Below are positions 33,826 to 42,186 of a DNA stretch of 64,000 bases, piece by piece. Both the position numbers and the translations under genes were made by a program. This DNA comes from Actinomadura_C sp036008685 (GTDB lineage Bacteria > Actinomycetota > Actinomycetes > Streptosporangiales > Streptosporangiaceae): NCBI GenBank assembly GCA_036008685.1, contig DASYNF010000055.1, forward strand, positions 1-64,000, written 5' to 3'. The notes below the pieces were generated by a model. The model saw only the letters and a list, made by a program, of their open reading frames with translations. It ran no database searches and was not told where the DNA came from. How positions within the stretch are numbered: the stretch's first letter is position 1; every line of letters starts with the position of its first letter.

Positions 33826-34857
33826 ATGCGCAGGGGCGGACGGAAGCTACTGGCCGCGGCAGGGGCCGTGGTCCTGGGGCTGGTCACGGCCGGGTGCGGC
33901 GGGTCGAGCGAAGGCGGATCAGGAGGAAAACCTACGCTTACCCTCTACAACGCCCAGCACGAGGACCTGATGAAGCTGATGGTCGACGGTTTCACCAAGG
34001 AGACCGGCATCAAGGTCCGGATGCGCTCGGGTGAGGATCCGGAGATGGCCAATCAGATCATCCAGGAGGGTCCCGCCTCACCGGCCGATGTGTTCGTCAC
34101 CGAGAACTCCCCGGCCATGACCTTGGTCGACGGCAAGAAGCTGTTCGCCAAGGTCGCCGCGGACACGACCGCTCAGGTCCCGGCCCCCTACCGGGCGGCG
34201 GACGGTGATTGGGTCGGGTTCGCCGCGCGCTCCACCGTGTTCGCCTACAACTCCAAGCAGGTCACCACCGCGCAGCTCCCGGCATCGATCATGGACTTGG
34301 CGGGACCGCAGTGGAAGGGCAAGGTCGGCGTCGCCGCCGCGGGAGCGGACTTCCAGGCGATCGTCAGCGCGGTGCTGGCGCTGAAGGGCGAGACCGCTAC
34401 CGCGCAGTGGCTGAAGGGCTTGAAGACCAACGCCAAGGTCTATGAGGGCAACAGCGCGGTGATGAAGGCCGTCAACGCCGGTCAGATCCAGGCCGGGCTG
34501 GTCTACCACTACTACTGGTACCAGGACCGGGCGGAGGCCGGCGCCAACAGCGCCAACGTGGAACTGCACTTCTTCGGCCACAAGGACCCCGGCGCGTTCG
34601 TGGGCGTCTCCGGAGCGGGAGTGCTCAAGTCGAGCGAGCACCAGGCTGAGGCCCAGCAGCTGGTCAAGTACCTGACCGGCCGGAACGGGCAGCAGATCCT
34701 CGCCCGCAGCAGCGCGCTGGAATACTCCGTCTCGGCCCAGGTCCCGACCAATCCCAAGCTGAAGCCGCTGAGCCGGCTGGACGCGCCCGAGGTGGACATC
34801 GCCGGCCTGAACGGGCCGAAGGTCGTCGCCCTGATGCAGCAGGCGGGCCTGCTCTGA
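33826..34857 (+). CDS. Iron(III) ABC transporter substrate-binding lipoprotein (FutA/FbpA type)
   Basis: This 343-residue lipoprotein has a signal peptide ending in the lipobox TAGC (Cys at residue 25), then the FbpA fold (TLTLYNAQHEDLMKLMVDGF, GIKVRMRSGEDPEMANQI). A tyrosine cluster VYHYYWYQD (near 226-234) provides the typical iron ligands. The ATG at 33826 follows GAGGAGTGAG. The IdeR boxes immediately upstream show iron-dependent repression. The permease and ATPase follow in one operon. It takes up free or weakly chelated ferric iron at the outer face of the membrane. Confidence 0.9.
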   Translation: MRRGGRKLLAAAGAVVLGLVTAGCGGSSEGGSGGKPTLTLYNAQHEDLMKLMVDGFTKETGIKVRMRSGEDPEMANQIIQEGPASPADVFVTENSPAMTLVDGKKLFAKVAADTTAQVPAPYRAADGDWVGFAARSTVFAYNSKQVTTAQLPASIMDLAGPQWKGKVGVAAAGADFQAIVSAVLALKGETATAQWLKGLKTNAKVYEGNSAVMKAVNAGQIQAGLVYHYYWYQDRAEAGANSANVELHFFGHKDPGAFVGVSGAGVLKSSEHQAEAQQLVKYLTGRNGQQILARSSALEYSVSAQVPTNPKLKPLSRLDAPEVDIAGLNGPKVVALMQQAGLL

Positions 34858-36416
34858 GCATTCGGTCCGGCCGGCAGGCGACAGGGCAGGCCGGGCGCCG
34901 CGGCCCGGCGTACCCGCCTGTCCTGTTGCTGGTGTGCGCCCTCGTCGCGCTCCTGGCCGCCGTGCCGCTCCTGTTCGTCGTCGAATACGCGATCAGCACC
35001 GGCTGGGAGGAGGCGTGGCGGCTGCTCGTACGCCCTCGCGTCGGTGAGCTGCTGCTCAACACGACCCGCCTGGCACTGGGCGGCATGGCCATCAGTGCGG
35101 TTGTGGGCACCGGAGCGGCCTGGCTCGTGGAGCGCACGACGCTGCCGGGCCGCCGGATCTGGAACGTGCTGCTCGCCGCGCCCCTCGCGATCCCCGCCTT
35201 CGTCACCAGCTTCGGCTGGGTATCCCTGACCGCTCGCGTCGAGAGCTATGGCGGCGCGCTGCTGGTCGTCACACTGTCCTACTATCCGCTGGTCTACCTT
35301 CCCGTCGCGGCGACCCTGCGCGGGCTCGACCCCGCCATGGAGGAGACCGCTCACGCTCTCGGCCTCGGCCCGTGGCGGACCTTCGCCAGGGTCGTCGTTC
35401 CCCAGCTGCGCCCGGCTCTGCTGGGCGGCACACTCCTGGTGGGACTGCACCTGCTCGCGGAGTTCGGCGCGCTGCAGATGCTCCGCTTCCCGACGTTCAC
35501 CACGGCCATCTACGACCAGTACCGTTCCGCTTTCAACGGACCGGCGGCGAACATGCTGGCCGGGGTTCTGGTGCTGTGCTGCACCGTGCTCCTCACCACC
35601 GAACTCGCCGTACGCGGACGACAGCGGTACGCGCGTGTGGGCAGCGGTGCCGCTCGCGCCGCCGAGCGCGTACGACTCGGCCGGTTGACCCTGCCACTGC
35701 TGGCCGCGGTCCTCGCCGTCGTGGTGCTCGCCCTCGGTGTGCCATTGGCCAGCCTGGTCTACTGGATGGCCGTCGGGGCCTCGACGGCGTTCCCCGTCGC
35801 GACCCTGATGACCACCGCGGCGACGTCCGTCGGCCTGGCCCTCGCCGCGGCGCTGCTGACCACGGCGCTCGCCCTGCCGGTCGCCTGGCTGTCGGTCCGG
35901 TATCGCGGCCGGCTCAGCACCCTGCTCGAACGAAGTCTTTACGTGGCCAACGCGCTTCCCGGCATCGTCGTCGCCCTCGCGCTGATCACCGTGTCCGCGC
36001 GCTTCGCCCAGCCCCTTTACCAGACCACCGCGGTCCTCCTCGTGGCCTACGCGATCCTGTTCCTGCCGCGCGCGCTGGTCAGCGCTCGTGCGGCGATCGC
36101 TCAGGCACCGCCGATCCTCGACGACGTCGCGCTCACGCTGGGGGCCCACCCGGCCGAGAGATTCCGGCGCGTCACCCTCCCGCTCATCGCCCGTGGCGTC
36201 GGTGCCGGCGCGGCACTGGTCTTCCTGGCCGCCGTGACCGAACTGACCGCCACCCTCCTGCTCGCGCCGACGGGAACCCAGACACTCGCGACCGGCTTCT
36301 GGGCCGCTGTGCGCAACATCGACTACGGGGCCGCGGCTCCCTACGCGGCGTTCATGGTGGTGCTGTCCGCGCCGGCCACTTATCTGCTCACCGAACCCAC
36401 CAGGAGGTCGGCATGA
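34854..36416 (+). CDS. Iron ABC transporter permease (FbpB-type, duplicated)
   Basis: This permease of about 520 residues is made of two fused BPD_transp halves, each with an EAA loop (EETAHALGLGPWRTFARVVV and LDDVALTLGAHPAERFRRV), as in FbpB/SfuB. The first hydrophobic helix begins at about residue 25 (VLLLVCALVALLAAVPLLF). The true start is unclear: no ATG or GTG precedes TM1 in frame. CTG at 34854 would overlap the upstream TGA by CTGA and give the usual Arg-rich N-terminus; ATT at 34860 or TTG at 34926 are the alternatives. It overlaps the ATPase gene by ATGA. Confidence 0.8.
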   Translation: MSIRSGRQATGQAGRRGPAYPPVLLLVCALVALLAAVPLLFVVEYAISTGWEEAWRLLVRPRVGELLLNTTRLALGGMAISAVVGTGAAWLVERTTLPGRRIWNVLLAAPLAIPAFVTSFGWVSLTARVESYGGALLVVTLSYYPLVYLPVAATLRGLDPAMEETAHALGLGPWRTFARVVVPQLRPALLGGTLLVGLHLLAEFGALQMLRFPTFTTAIYDQYRSAFNGPAANMLAGVLVLCCTVLLTTELAVRGRQRYARVGSGAARAAERVRLGRLTLPLLAAVLAVVVLALGVPLASLVYWMAVGASTAFPVATLMTTAATSVGLALAAALLTTALALPVAWLSVRYRGRLSTLLERSLYVANALPGIVVALALITVSARFAQPLYQTTAVLLVAYAILFLPRALVSARAAIAQAPPILDDVALTLGAHPAERFRRVTLPLIARGVGAGAALVFLAAVTELTATLLLAPTGTQTLATGFWAAVRNIDYGAAAPYAAFMVVLSAPATYLLTEPTRRSA

Positions 36417-37465
36417 CCGCGTTGGCCATCCGCAAGGTCACCAAGAGCTATGGCCCCGTGAAGGCACTCGCGGGCGTCGACCTGGACGTACCCGTGGAGA
36501 GCCTCACGGCCATCCTCGGGCCGTCCGGCTGCGGGAAGACCACGCTGCTGCGTCTCATCGCAGGCTTCACCGCTCCCGACAGCGGCACCATCACCTTCGG
36601 CCAGGAGGAGGTGGCCGGTCCCGGCAACAGCGTGGCACCGCAGCGGCGGCGCGTCGGCTATGTGCCGCAGGAGGGCGCGCTGTTCCCCCACCTGGACGTC
36701 GCGGCCAACATCACCTTCGGGCTGCCCAGGGCACGCCGCCGCTCCCGGGACCGGCTGGCCGAACTCCTCGAGCTGGTCGGCCTCGGCGCCGAGATGAGCT
36801 CCCGCTATCCGCACGAACTCTCCGGCGGCCAGCAGCAGCGCGTCGCCCTGGCCCGGGCCTTGGCCCCGGGGCCGTCCATCGTCCTGCTCGACGAACCCTT
36901 CTCCTCCCTGGACGCCGCCCTGCGGCTGAGCACCGGCCGCGCCGTCGTACAGGCGCTGCGTGCGGCCCACGCGACCGCCGTTCTGGTCACCCACGACCAG
37001 AACGAGGCCCTGTCCCTCGCCGACCAGGTCGCCGTCATGGCAGAAGGCCGCATCGCCCAGACCGACGCGCCGGACACGGTCTACACGCGCCCCGCCGACC
37101 CCGCGGTCGCGAGTTTCGTCGGTGCCGCGGTGCTCATCCCGGCGACCATCGACGGGAAGACCGCGGACAGCGTCCTCGGCTCTCTCACCCCCGCCGCCCC
37201 ATCGATGCACGGGCCCGCGCAGGTCCTGATCCGCCCCGAGCAGATCACCCTGCATACCGGGACCGCCACCTGCGGCGTGCCGGCCCGTGTCAGGGACGTC
37301 GCCTACTTCGGGCACGACGCCATCGTCCACCTGGTCCTCGAACCCGGCGGCGAGGCGATCACCGCACGGATCATGGGAACCAGCCCTCCCGGCATCGGCA
37401 CCCCGGTGCGGCTGACGGTGCACGGGCCGGTTTCGGCCTACCCGCTCACGAGCGACCCCCGCTGA
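36413..37465 (+). CDS. Iron ABC transporter ATPase (FbpC-type)
   Basis: This 350-residue ATPase has Walker A GPSGCGKTTLLRLIAG (residues 40-55), signature LSGGQQQRVALARALAP, Walker B IVLLDEPFSSLDA and H-loop VTHDQ. A C-terminal TOBE-like regulatory domain from about 240 (VLIRPEQITLHTG) is typical of FbpC, which senses iron or phosphorylation state. Translation is coupled to the permease by a 4-base overlap, with AGGAGG nearby. It powers the iron importer. Confidence 0.9.
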   Translation: MTALAIRKVTKSYGPVKALAGVDLDVPVESLTAILGPSGCGKTTLLRLIAGFTAPDSGTITFGQEEVAGPGNSVAPQRRRVGYVPQEGALFPHLDVAANITFGLPRARRRSRDRLAELLELVGLGAEMSSRYPHELSGGQQQRVALARALAPGPSIVLLDEPFSSLDAALRLSTGRAVVQALRAAHATAVLVTHDQNEALSLADQVAVMAEGRIAQTDAPDTVYTRPADPAVASFVGAAVLIPATIDGKTADSVLGSLTPAAPSMHGPAQVLIRPEQITLHTGTATCGVPARVRDVAYFGHDAIVHLVLEPGGEAITARIMGTSPPGIGTPVRLTVHGPVSAYPLTSDPR

Positions 37466-37480
37466 CCCCGGCCCCCGGCG

Positions 37481-37765
37481 CTAGCCCACGGGCATCGCGC
37501 CTCGGGCCCGCTCCTTCATGTCGCCGAACGTCTCCTGCTGACCATCCTCGCCCAACTGCTCCTCGAGTCGCATGGCGTTGCCGAGCGCGAAGAGCGTCGG
37601 GGCCCATTCGCCGATGAAGATCCCCCATCGGTCGGCACGCTCCGTGTCGGTCCGTTCCATCCCTTGGGAGAGCGCCCACGCGCACGCGGATATGGCTATG
37701 GATCCGAATCCGGCGGTATAGAGCATGGATGAGGAGACACCCATCTTGCGCAACATCCTGATCAT
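37481..37765 (-). CDS. Small conserved hypothetical, probable membrane protein
   Basis: This is a 94-residue protein with one or two hydrophobic helices: SMLYTAGFGSIAISACAWAL at about 13-32 and GIFIGEWAPTLFALGNAMRL near 48-67. A charged tail follows. The ATG at 37765 has AGGGGGAC upstream. WGIFIGEWAPT recurs in small actinomycete proteins of unknown role. It converges on the iron operon. Confidence 0.6.
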   Translation of the reverse strand: MIRMLRKMGVSSSMLYTAGFGSIAISACAWALSQGMERTDTERADRWGIFIGEWAPTLFALGNAMRLEEQLGEDGQQETFGDMKERARGAMPVG

Positions 37766-37875
37766 CGAGTCCCCCTGTTGATCTGCGGTTCAGTCCGTCC
37801 ATGTCCGGCTACCCGGGTGTTCTGCCGGTTAATCCGGTATGCCGACCAAGCGGCGTCCAACCCGTCGGCGTTCGG

Positions 37876-38115
37876 TCAGGCGGGGACGTGGTCGCGCAGG
37901 CCTTTGGCCCCTTTGGAGCCCGCGCAGGCGGCGCAGCAGTAGATGTGGTCGCCGGCTTGGACGCCGTGTCCGATGACGCGGCAGCCGCAGTGTTCACATG
38001 AGGGCGCCAGCCGGTGAATGGCGCATTCGAAGCTGTCGAAGATGTGTGTCTCCCCGTCCATGCGTATCTCGAACGCTCTCTCGTATTCGTTGCCGCACAG
38101 TTCACAGGTGGCCAT
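37876..38115 (-). CDS. Cysteine-rich small metal-binding protein (metallothionein-like)
   Basis: This 79-residue protein has repeated Cys pairs: CELCGNEYERAF, FECAIHRLAPSCEHCGC and IYCCAACAGS. The pattern matches prokaryotic metallothionein/zinc-ribbon-like proteins with a conserved FDSFECAIH core. The ATG at 38115 has GGAGG seven bases upstream. It probably binds zinc or copper in the cytosol; a partner is not evident. Confidence 0.75.
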   Translation of the reverse strand: MATCELCGNEYERAFEIRMDGETHIFDSFECAIHRLAPSCEHCGCRVIGHGVQAGDHIYCCAACAGSKGAKGLRDHVPA

Positions 38116-38227
38116 GGCTACCTCCAGCCCGGGACGCACCGCCACTCCCATTGTCGGTCTACCCGGTTCAGGGGACGAGCACGAGCCGATGGGCGGGACC
38201 GCAGGTAGGACAACCTTGTGGACGCGT

Positions 38228-38621
38228 TCACGCTGACATGGTGGCCAGGCTGTTCTCGGCGTCGTGCCCATAGATCCATCCGTTGTGCGTCAGTGGATCC
38301 TCCCCGGCGAACGAGGGCGCCCGGTCCGCCGGCACCGAACACCGGTAGGCGCACATCCCCGAGAACCGAGGGGGCCGGTCGCCGTGACGGCCTCGCACAC
38401 CGTGGAGTGCACGCCGTCGGCGCCGACCACGACATCGGCCGCCGCGGTGCGCCACGTAGCACTGCTCGCCGTACAGCCGCTCGCACTCGGCCCCGAGCCG
38501 CTGGGCGAAGAGCACTCGCCCGTTCTCCCAGCGGCGGAACTCCCATCCGACCTCGAGGGCCACCGCCAGCTCCTGGAACCGCTCGATCCGCCCGCCTCCG
38601 CGGGGGGCAGTCCCCACGGTG
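38228..38621 (-). pseudogene. FAD monooxygenase remnant (3-hydroxybenzoate/salicylate hydroxylase type)
   Basis: Three pieces of one flavin hydroxylase are stitched together. The first is RIERFQELAVALEVGWEFRR with LFAQRLGAECERLYGEQCYV, normally near residue 60-110. The second is the DG motif AADVVVGADGVHSTV, in a shifted frame. The last is RFSGMCAYRCSVPADRA followed by GWIYGHDAENSL, from the C-terminal end. The FAD-binding N-terminus and large internal parts are missing. It cannot encode a working enzyme and is joined to an MFS fragment. Confidence 0.7.
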
Positions 38622-38759
38622 CTACTGCGGCAACCTGGGAAGGACGGTCCCGTACACGATGAGGTCGTAGCCGTCGAAGATGATGGTGACCCAGCAGATC
38701 CCCAACACCCGTCGCACGTTCCGAACCGTCTCCAGGGCCGGGCTGTCGGCATGCGTCAT
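38622..38759 (-). pseudogene. Aromatic-acid MFS transporter N-terminal fragment
   Basis: From an intact ATG with an AGGAGAGG site, 45 codons encode TVRNVRRVLGICWVTIIFDG and YDLIVYGTVLPRL, the TM1 signature of aromatic acid:H+ symporters (BenK/PcaK/MhbT group). A stop then ends it and the flavin-hydroxylase remnant begins. A deletion seems to have joined the two. Confidence 0.7.
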
Positions 38760-38858
38760 GCCGGGTCCTCTCCTGACGACGCTGTCGGGCCGGGGCCGGG
38801 GCCGGGGCCGCTCGGCCGAGGCCGGCTCACAGCATCGGCGACCGGCTCGGGATGAGTC

Positions 38859-38888
38859 AGCACGTTGTCCGTTAACGGACAACGTGCT
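38859..38888. promoter_or_regulatory. 30-bp perfect palindrome, probable operator
   Basis: The arm AGCACGTTGTCCGTT is followed by its exact reverse complement, with GTTAAC at the centre. It lies ~100 bp upstream of the MFS fragment start and was probably the operator of the lost aromatic-degradation operon (IclR- or TetR-like site by shape). Confidence 0.55.
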
Positions 38889-39097
38889 GTGCCCGGGCTT
38901 TGTGCACGCCTACGACCTCTCCGGCGGCCCTGGAATGCGAAAGCATGGCCGCTGACGGCTACGAGGGATTCGTCCTCACACCCTGATCACCGAAGACGAC
39001 GCCAGTGCCGGTTTCTTCACCGAGGAGACGCTTCTCCTCGGCCGCGTCGTCGGGCACGTCCGGCCACACCAGCGGAGGGGAGACATCTCATGGGACT

Positions 39098-41116
39098 TCA
39101 CCGGGTCAAGTCCCACAGTCGTACAGTCTTGTCCTCGGCGCCGGTGGCCAGAGTCTTGCCGTCGGGACTGAACGTCACCAAGTTGACGTCGCCCGTGTGC
39201 CCGGTGAGGGTCGCGACCCGGGCATGGGTGGCGACGTCCCACAGCATGACCTTGTCGTCCTCGCCACCGCTGGCCAGCGTCTTCCCGTCGGGACTGAACG
39301 CCACCGAGTAGAGGCCGTCGGTGTGCCCGGTCAGGGACGAGAGCCGGGCATGCGAAGCGAGATCCCACAGCCGCACGCTTCCGGCCGAGGTTCCGGTCGC
39401 CACGGTCCTTCCGTCGGAGCTGAACGCCACCGTGGTGGTCCCCCGATCACCACGGAGGCTTCCGGCCGGAGTCCGAGAGGCGATGTTCCAGAGCCGTATG
39501 TTTCCGTCGGAACCGCCGCCGATCAGCGTTTTCCCATCGCGGCTGAACGAGACCGAGAGGACATGCCCCATGTGGCCGTTGATAGCCCAGATCGGGGCGC
39601 CTGTCGTCGCGTTCCACAGCCGTATGGTGCCGTCCTTGGAGCCACTGGCCAATGTCTTGCCGTTCGGGCTGAATGCCGTCGAGAAGACCTGGTCCTTGTG
39701 ACCGGTGAGCACGTCGGTCTGTGTCTGGGACGCGCTGTTCCACAATCTGACCGTACCGTCCGCGCACGCGATGGCGAGTCGCCTGCCGTCCGGGCTGGAC
39801 GCCATGTGGAAAACGGAACCGGCATGGGGGGCGGTGTGCGAGGTCCGGGCACCGGATCTGAGGTCCCACCCCCGCATGGTGCTGTCGTTGGATCCGACGG
39901 CCAGCTTCTTTCCGTCCCGGCTGAACGCGACCGAGAAAGGGCTGGTGTCGGAGGTCAGCGTCATTGCCGGAGAACGGCCGCCGACGCGCGGTTTCTGTGC
40001 TGATGGCGAAGCCGCCTGAGGCCGGTCCTCGGAGGGCCAGAAAACCCATAGTGCCGCGGCCAGGAGGACGATCGATGCGGTGAGGATGGCGAGGATGCGG
40101 ATGCGTGAGAGATGGGAGGGGCGGGCCTCACGGTCATCCGGAAGGGTGACACCGGAGCTCGGGTCCGGTCGCCTCCTGAAAGGGGAGCGCGCCGGCCGTC
40201 GGTCCTCCGGGGGAGGCTCTGGGGCGGGTGGAGGCGGGGCGTCGCCGTTGGCCACGAGGGTGAGGTGCCTGGCGGCCTCCGCCGCGGACATGCGCCGGCT
40301 GGGATCTTTGACCAGCAGCCCTTCGATCACCGGTGTGAGGGGACCGGCGTGCACAGGCCGCGGGTAGTCGCCGGTGAGGACAGCGGCCAGCACCGGGACG
40401 GCCGACTCCCCTCTGAAAGGGGGGTGCCCCTCGACCATGGTGTAGAGGGTCGCCCCAAGTGACCAGAGATCGGACGCGGGGGCGGCGGGCCGGCCTTGTG
40501 CCTGTTCGGGCGCCATGTAGGCGGGGGTTCCGAGCAGGGCGCCGGTTTGGGTGAGGATGGTTCCCCCGTCGAGGGCGGCGATACCGAAGTCGGTCACCAC
40601 CACGCGTTCGCCTTCAAGCAGCACGTTGCTCGGCTTGATGTCCCTGTGAACGACGCCGGCTCGATGGGCGGCCCACAGTCCGGCGAGAATCCTCACACCG
40701 ATCTCCGCCGCCCGCCGTGGCGGTCGGGGCCCGTCGCTTTTAATGATCTCCTGCAGCGTACGGCCCTTGATGAGCTCCATGACGATCCACGGGTGGTCGC
40801 CCTCATGCAGCACCTCGTAGACCATGATGATCGCCGGGTGGGCCAGTCGTGCCGCCGAGCGTGCCTCCCGGAGGGTCCGCGCGTTCAACGACCTGATCTC
40901 ATCGGGGCCGATCCCGACGGGGAGCCGCACTTCTTTGATGGCGACATCCCGGTGGAGCAACTCGTCGCGGGCCCGCCACACCACACCGTTGGCGCCTTGG
41001 CCGAGAATTTCCTTCAGCCGGTATTTTCCGCCGATGAGCCTGCCGATCTCTTCCGCCACAGCGGGGAGCCTAACCGCCGGTGGGCCGGATACGGCTGAAT
41101 CGCCGAATCCGTCCAT
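39098..41116 (-). CDS. Ser/Thr protein kinase with C-terminal WD40 beta-propeller
   Basis: This 672-residue Hanks-type kinase has a kinase domain at about 27-290 (LGQGANGVVWRARDE, DVAIKEVRL, HRDIKPSNVLL, TDFGIAA, GTPAYMAPEQ). A Pro-rich linker follows, then one TM helix at about 342-365 (ILAILTASIVLLAAALWVFW). Seven WD40 repeats come after it (from about 390), each with the GH...SVAFSPDGKTLASGS...V-RLWD pattern, giving a complete seven-bladed propeller. The topology puts the kinase inside and the propeller outside, so it probably senses an extracellular or cell-wall partner. No cognate substrate is adjacent. The ATG at 41116 has a weak ribosome-binding site. Confidence 0.9.
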   Translation of the reverse strand: MDGFGDSAVSGPPAVRLPAVAEEIGRLIGGKYRLKEILGQGANGVVWRARDELLHRDVAIKEVRLPVGIGPDEIRSLNARTLREARSAARLAHPAIIMVYEVLHEGDHPWIVMELIKGRTLQEIIKSDGPRPPRRAAEIGVRILAGLWAAHRAGVVHRDIKPSNVLLEGERVVVTDFGIAALDGGTILTQTGALLGTPAYMAPEQAQGRPAAPASDLWSLGATLYTMVEGHPPFRGESAVPVLAAVLTGDYPRPVHAGPLTPVIEGLLVKDPSRRMSAAEAARHLTLVANGDAPPPPAPEPPPEDRRPARSPFRRRPDPSSGVTLPDDREARPSHLSRIRILAILTASIVLLAAALWVFWPSEDRPQAASPSAQKPRVGGRSPAMTLTSDTSPFSVAFSRDGKKLAVGSNDSTMRGWDLRSGARTSHTAPHAGSVFHMASSPDGRRLAIACADGTVRLWNSASQTQTDVLTGHKDQVFSTAFSPNGKTLASGSKDGTIRLWNATTGAPIWAINGHMGHVLSVSFSRDGKTLIGGGSDGNIRLWNIASRTPAGSLRGDRGTTTVAFSSDGRTVATGTSAGSVRLWDLASHARLSSLTGHTDGLYSVAFSPDGKTLASGGEDDKVMLWDVATHARVATLTGHTGDVNLVTFSPDGKTLATGAEDKTVRLWDLTR

Positions 41117-41284
41117 GAACCTGTTGTACCGGGATCCCTGACGACCTGGTCGATGCGGATTCGCATTGGCGGTACGGTGACCGCGAGGTGTACGACCGAT
41201 GTCGCGGAGACAATTGCTGCCGACGGCGGCCTCCGCGGGTGGGGAAAGCGCGCTTACGAGAGCTTCCGCTCGGCCAGGCCGCGC

Positions 41285-42094
41285 TCACCGCGCCTCCGCC
41301 TGACGCCTGCGGTCACCGACGCGCCGTAGCGCGCCCAGTAGTCTCAGGGCGACGGTGGGCATGAACGCGCCGGCCCGCGCCATCGCCGCCCGGTGACCGG
41401 GGATCGCCCGTACGATGCGGCGGCCGTCGAGCATGGCGACGGCCCGGTCCGCGACGGCGCCGGGGTGGAGCAGCCCGCCACCGGAGAACAGGATCGAGGA
41501 GTTCTCGTCGTCCTGGATGTCGCGCACCAGCTTTGTGTCGGCCGCGTCCGGACAGCACACGTGCACGCGGATCGGCACCCCGGCGAGATCGAGGTCGCCC
41601 TGCAGGCTCGTGCTGTAGTTCAGTACTCCGGCTTTGGTGGCCGCGTAGACCGCGAGGCCGGGGACGGGGCCGAAGGCCGACATCGAGGCGATGTTGAGGA
41701 TGTGTCCGCCGCGGCCGCGCATGGCGTCGATCGCGGCGCCGGAGCCGAAGATCACCCCGAGGAGATTCGTCTCCACGGTCAGGCGCACGTCGGCGTCGTC
41801 GTGCTCCCAGGCCTTGCCCGTCCGCGCGATCCCGGCGTTGTTGACCCAGACGGTCAGCCGGCCGAGCCTTCCGGCCGCGCCGGCCACGGCGCGGTGGCCT
41901 TCGGGGTCGCGGGCATCGGCGAGCACCGAGTGCGCGCGGGGCCCGAGCCCCGCGGCGGCCTTGTCCACCGCGGCGGAGTCGACGTCGGTGATCACGACCG
42001 TGTAGCCGCGGGCCACCAGCCTGCGCGCGATCTCCAGGCCGAACCCTCTCGCCCCGCCGGTGACGACCGCCACCTCTCCCTGTGCCGAATTCAC
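41285..42094 (-). CDS. Short-chain dehydrogenase/reductase
   Basis: This 269-residue SDR has TGGARGFGLEIARRL at the cofactor site, NNAGIAR, and catalytic IASMSAFGPVPGLAVYAATKAG (Ser-Tyr-Lys). The C-terminal ~40 residues are Arg-rich and slightly hydrophobic. The GTG at 42094 has GGAGGGGGCAGAA upstream. The substrate is unknown; it belongs to the same broad group as the SDR at 27.5 kb but is not a close duplicate. Confidence 0.85.
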   Translation of the reverse strand: MNSAQGEVAVVTGGARGFGLEIARRLVARGYTVVITDVDSAAVDKAAAGLGPRAHSVLADARDPEGHRAVAGAAGRLGRLTVWVNNAGIARTGKAWEHDDADVRLTVETNLLGVIFGSGAAIDAMRGRGGHILNIASMSAFGPVPGLAVYAATKAGVLNYSTSLQGDLDLAGVPIRVHVCCPDAADTKLVRDIQDDENSSILFSGGGLLHPGAVADRAVAMLDGRRIVRAIPGHRAAMARAGAFMPTVALRLLGALRRVGDRRRQAEAR

Positions 42095-42186
42095 TTCTGC
42101 CCCCTCCTCGAGTGGCGCATCGGATCCTCACACCTTGCCCGCGAGGGCCCGCGCCGGGAACGCCCTGCCGGGTGCCGTGCCGGAGG

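Noticed and set aside
38760..38830. GGGGCC repeats upstream of the MFS fragment
   Set aside because: Four short GC units only. No periodic array or G4-type feature beyond what base composition predicts.
38940..39097. Possible gene tail reading EDDASAGFFTEETLLLGRVV
   Set aside because: A short, suggestive peptide, but stops lie just upstream, there is no start, and no family is recognised.
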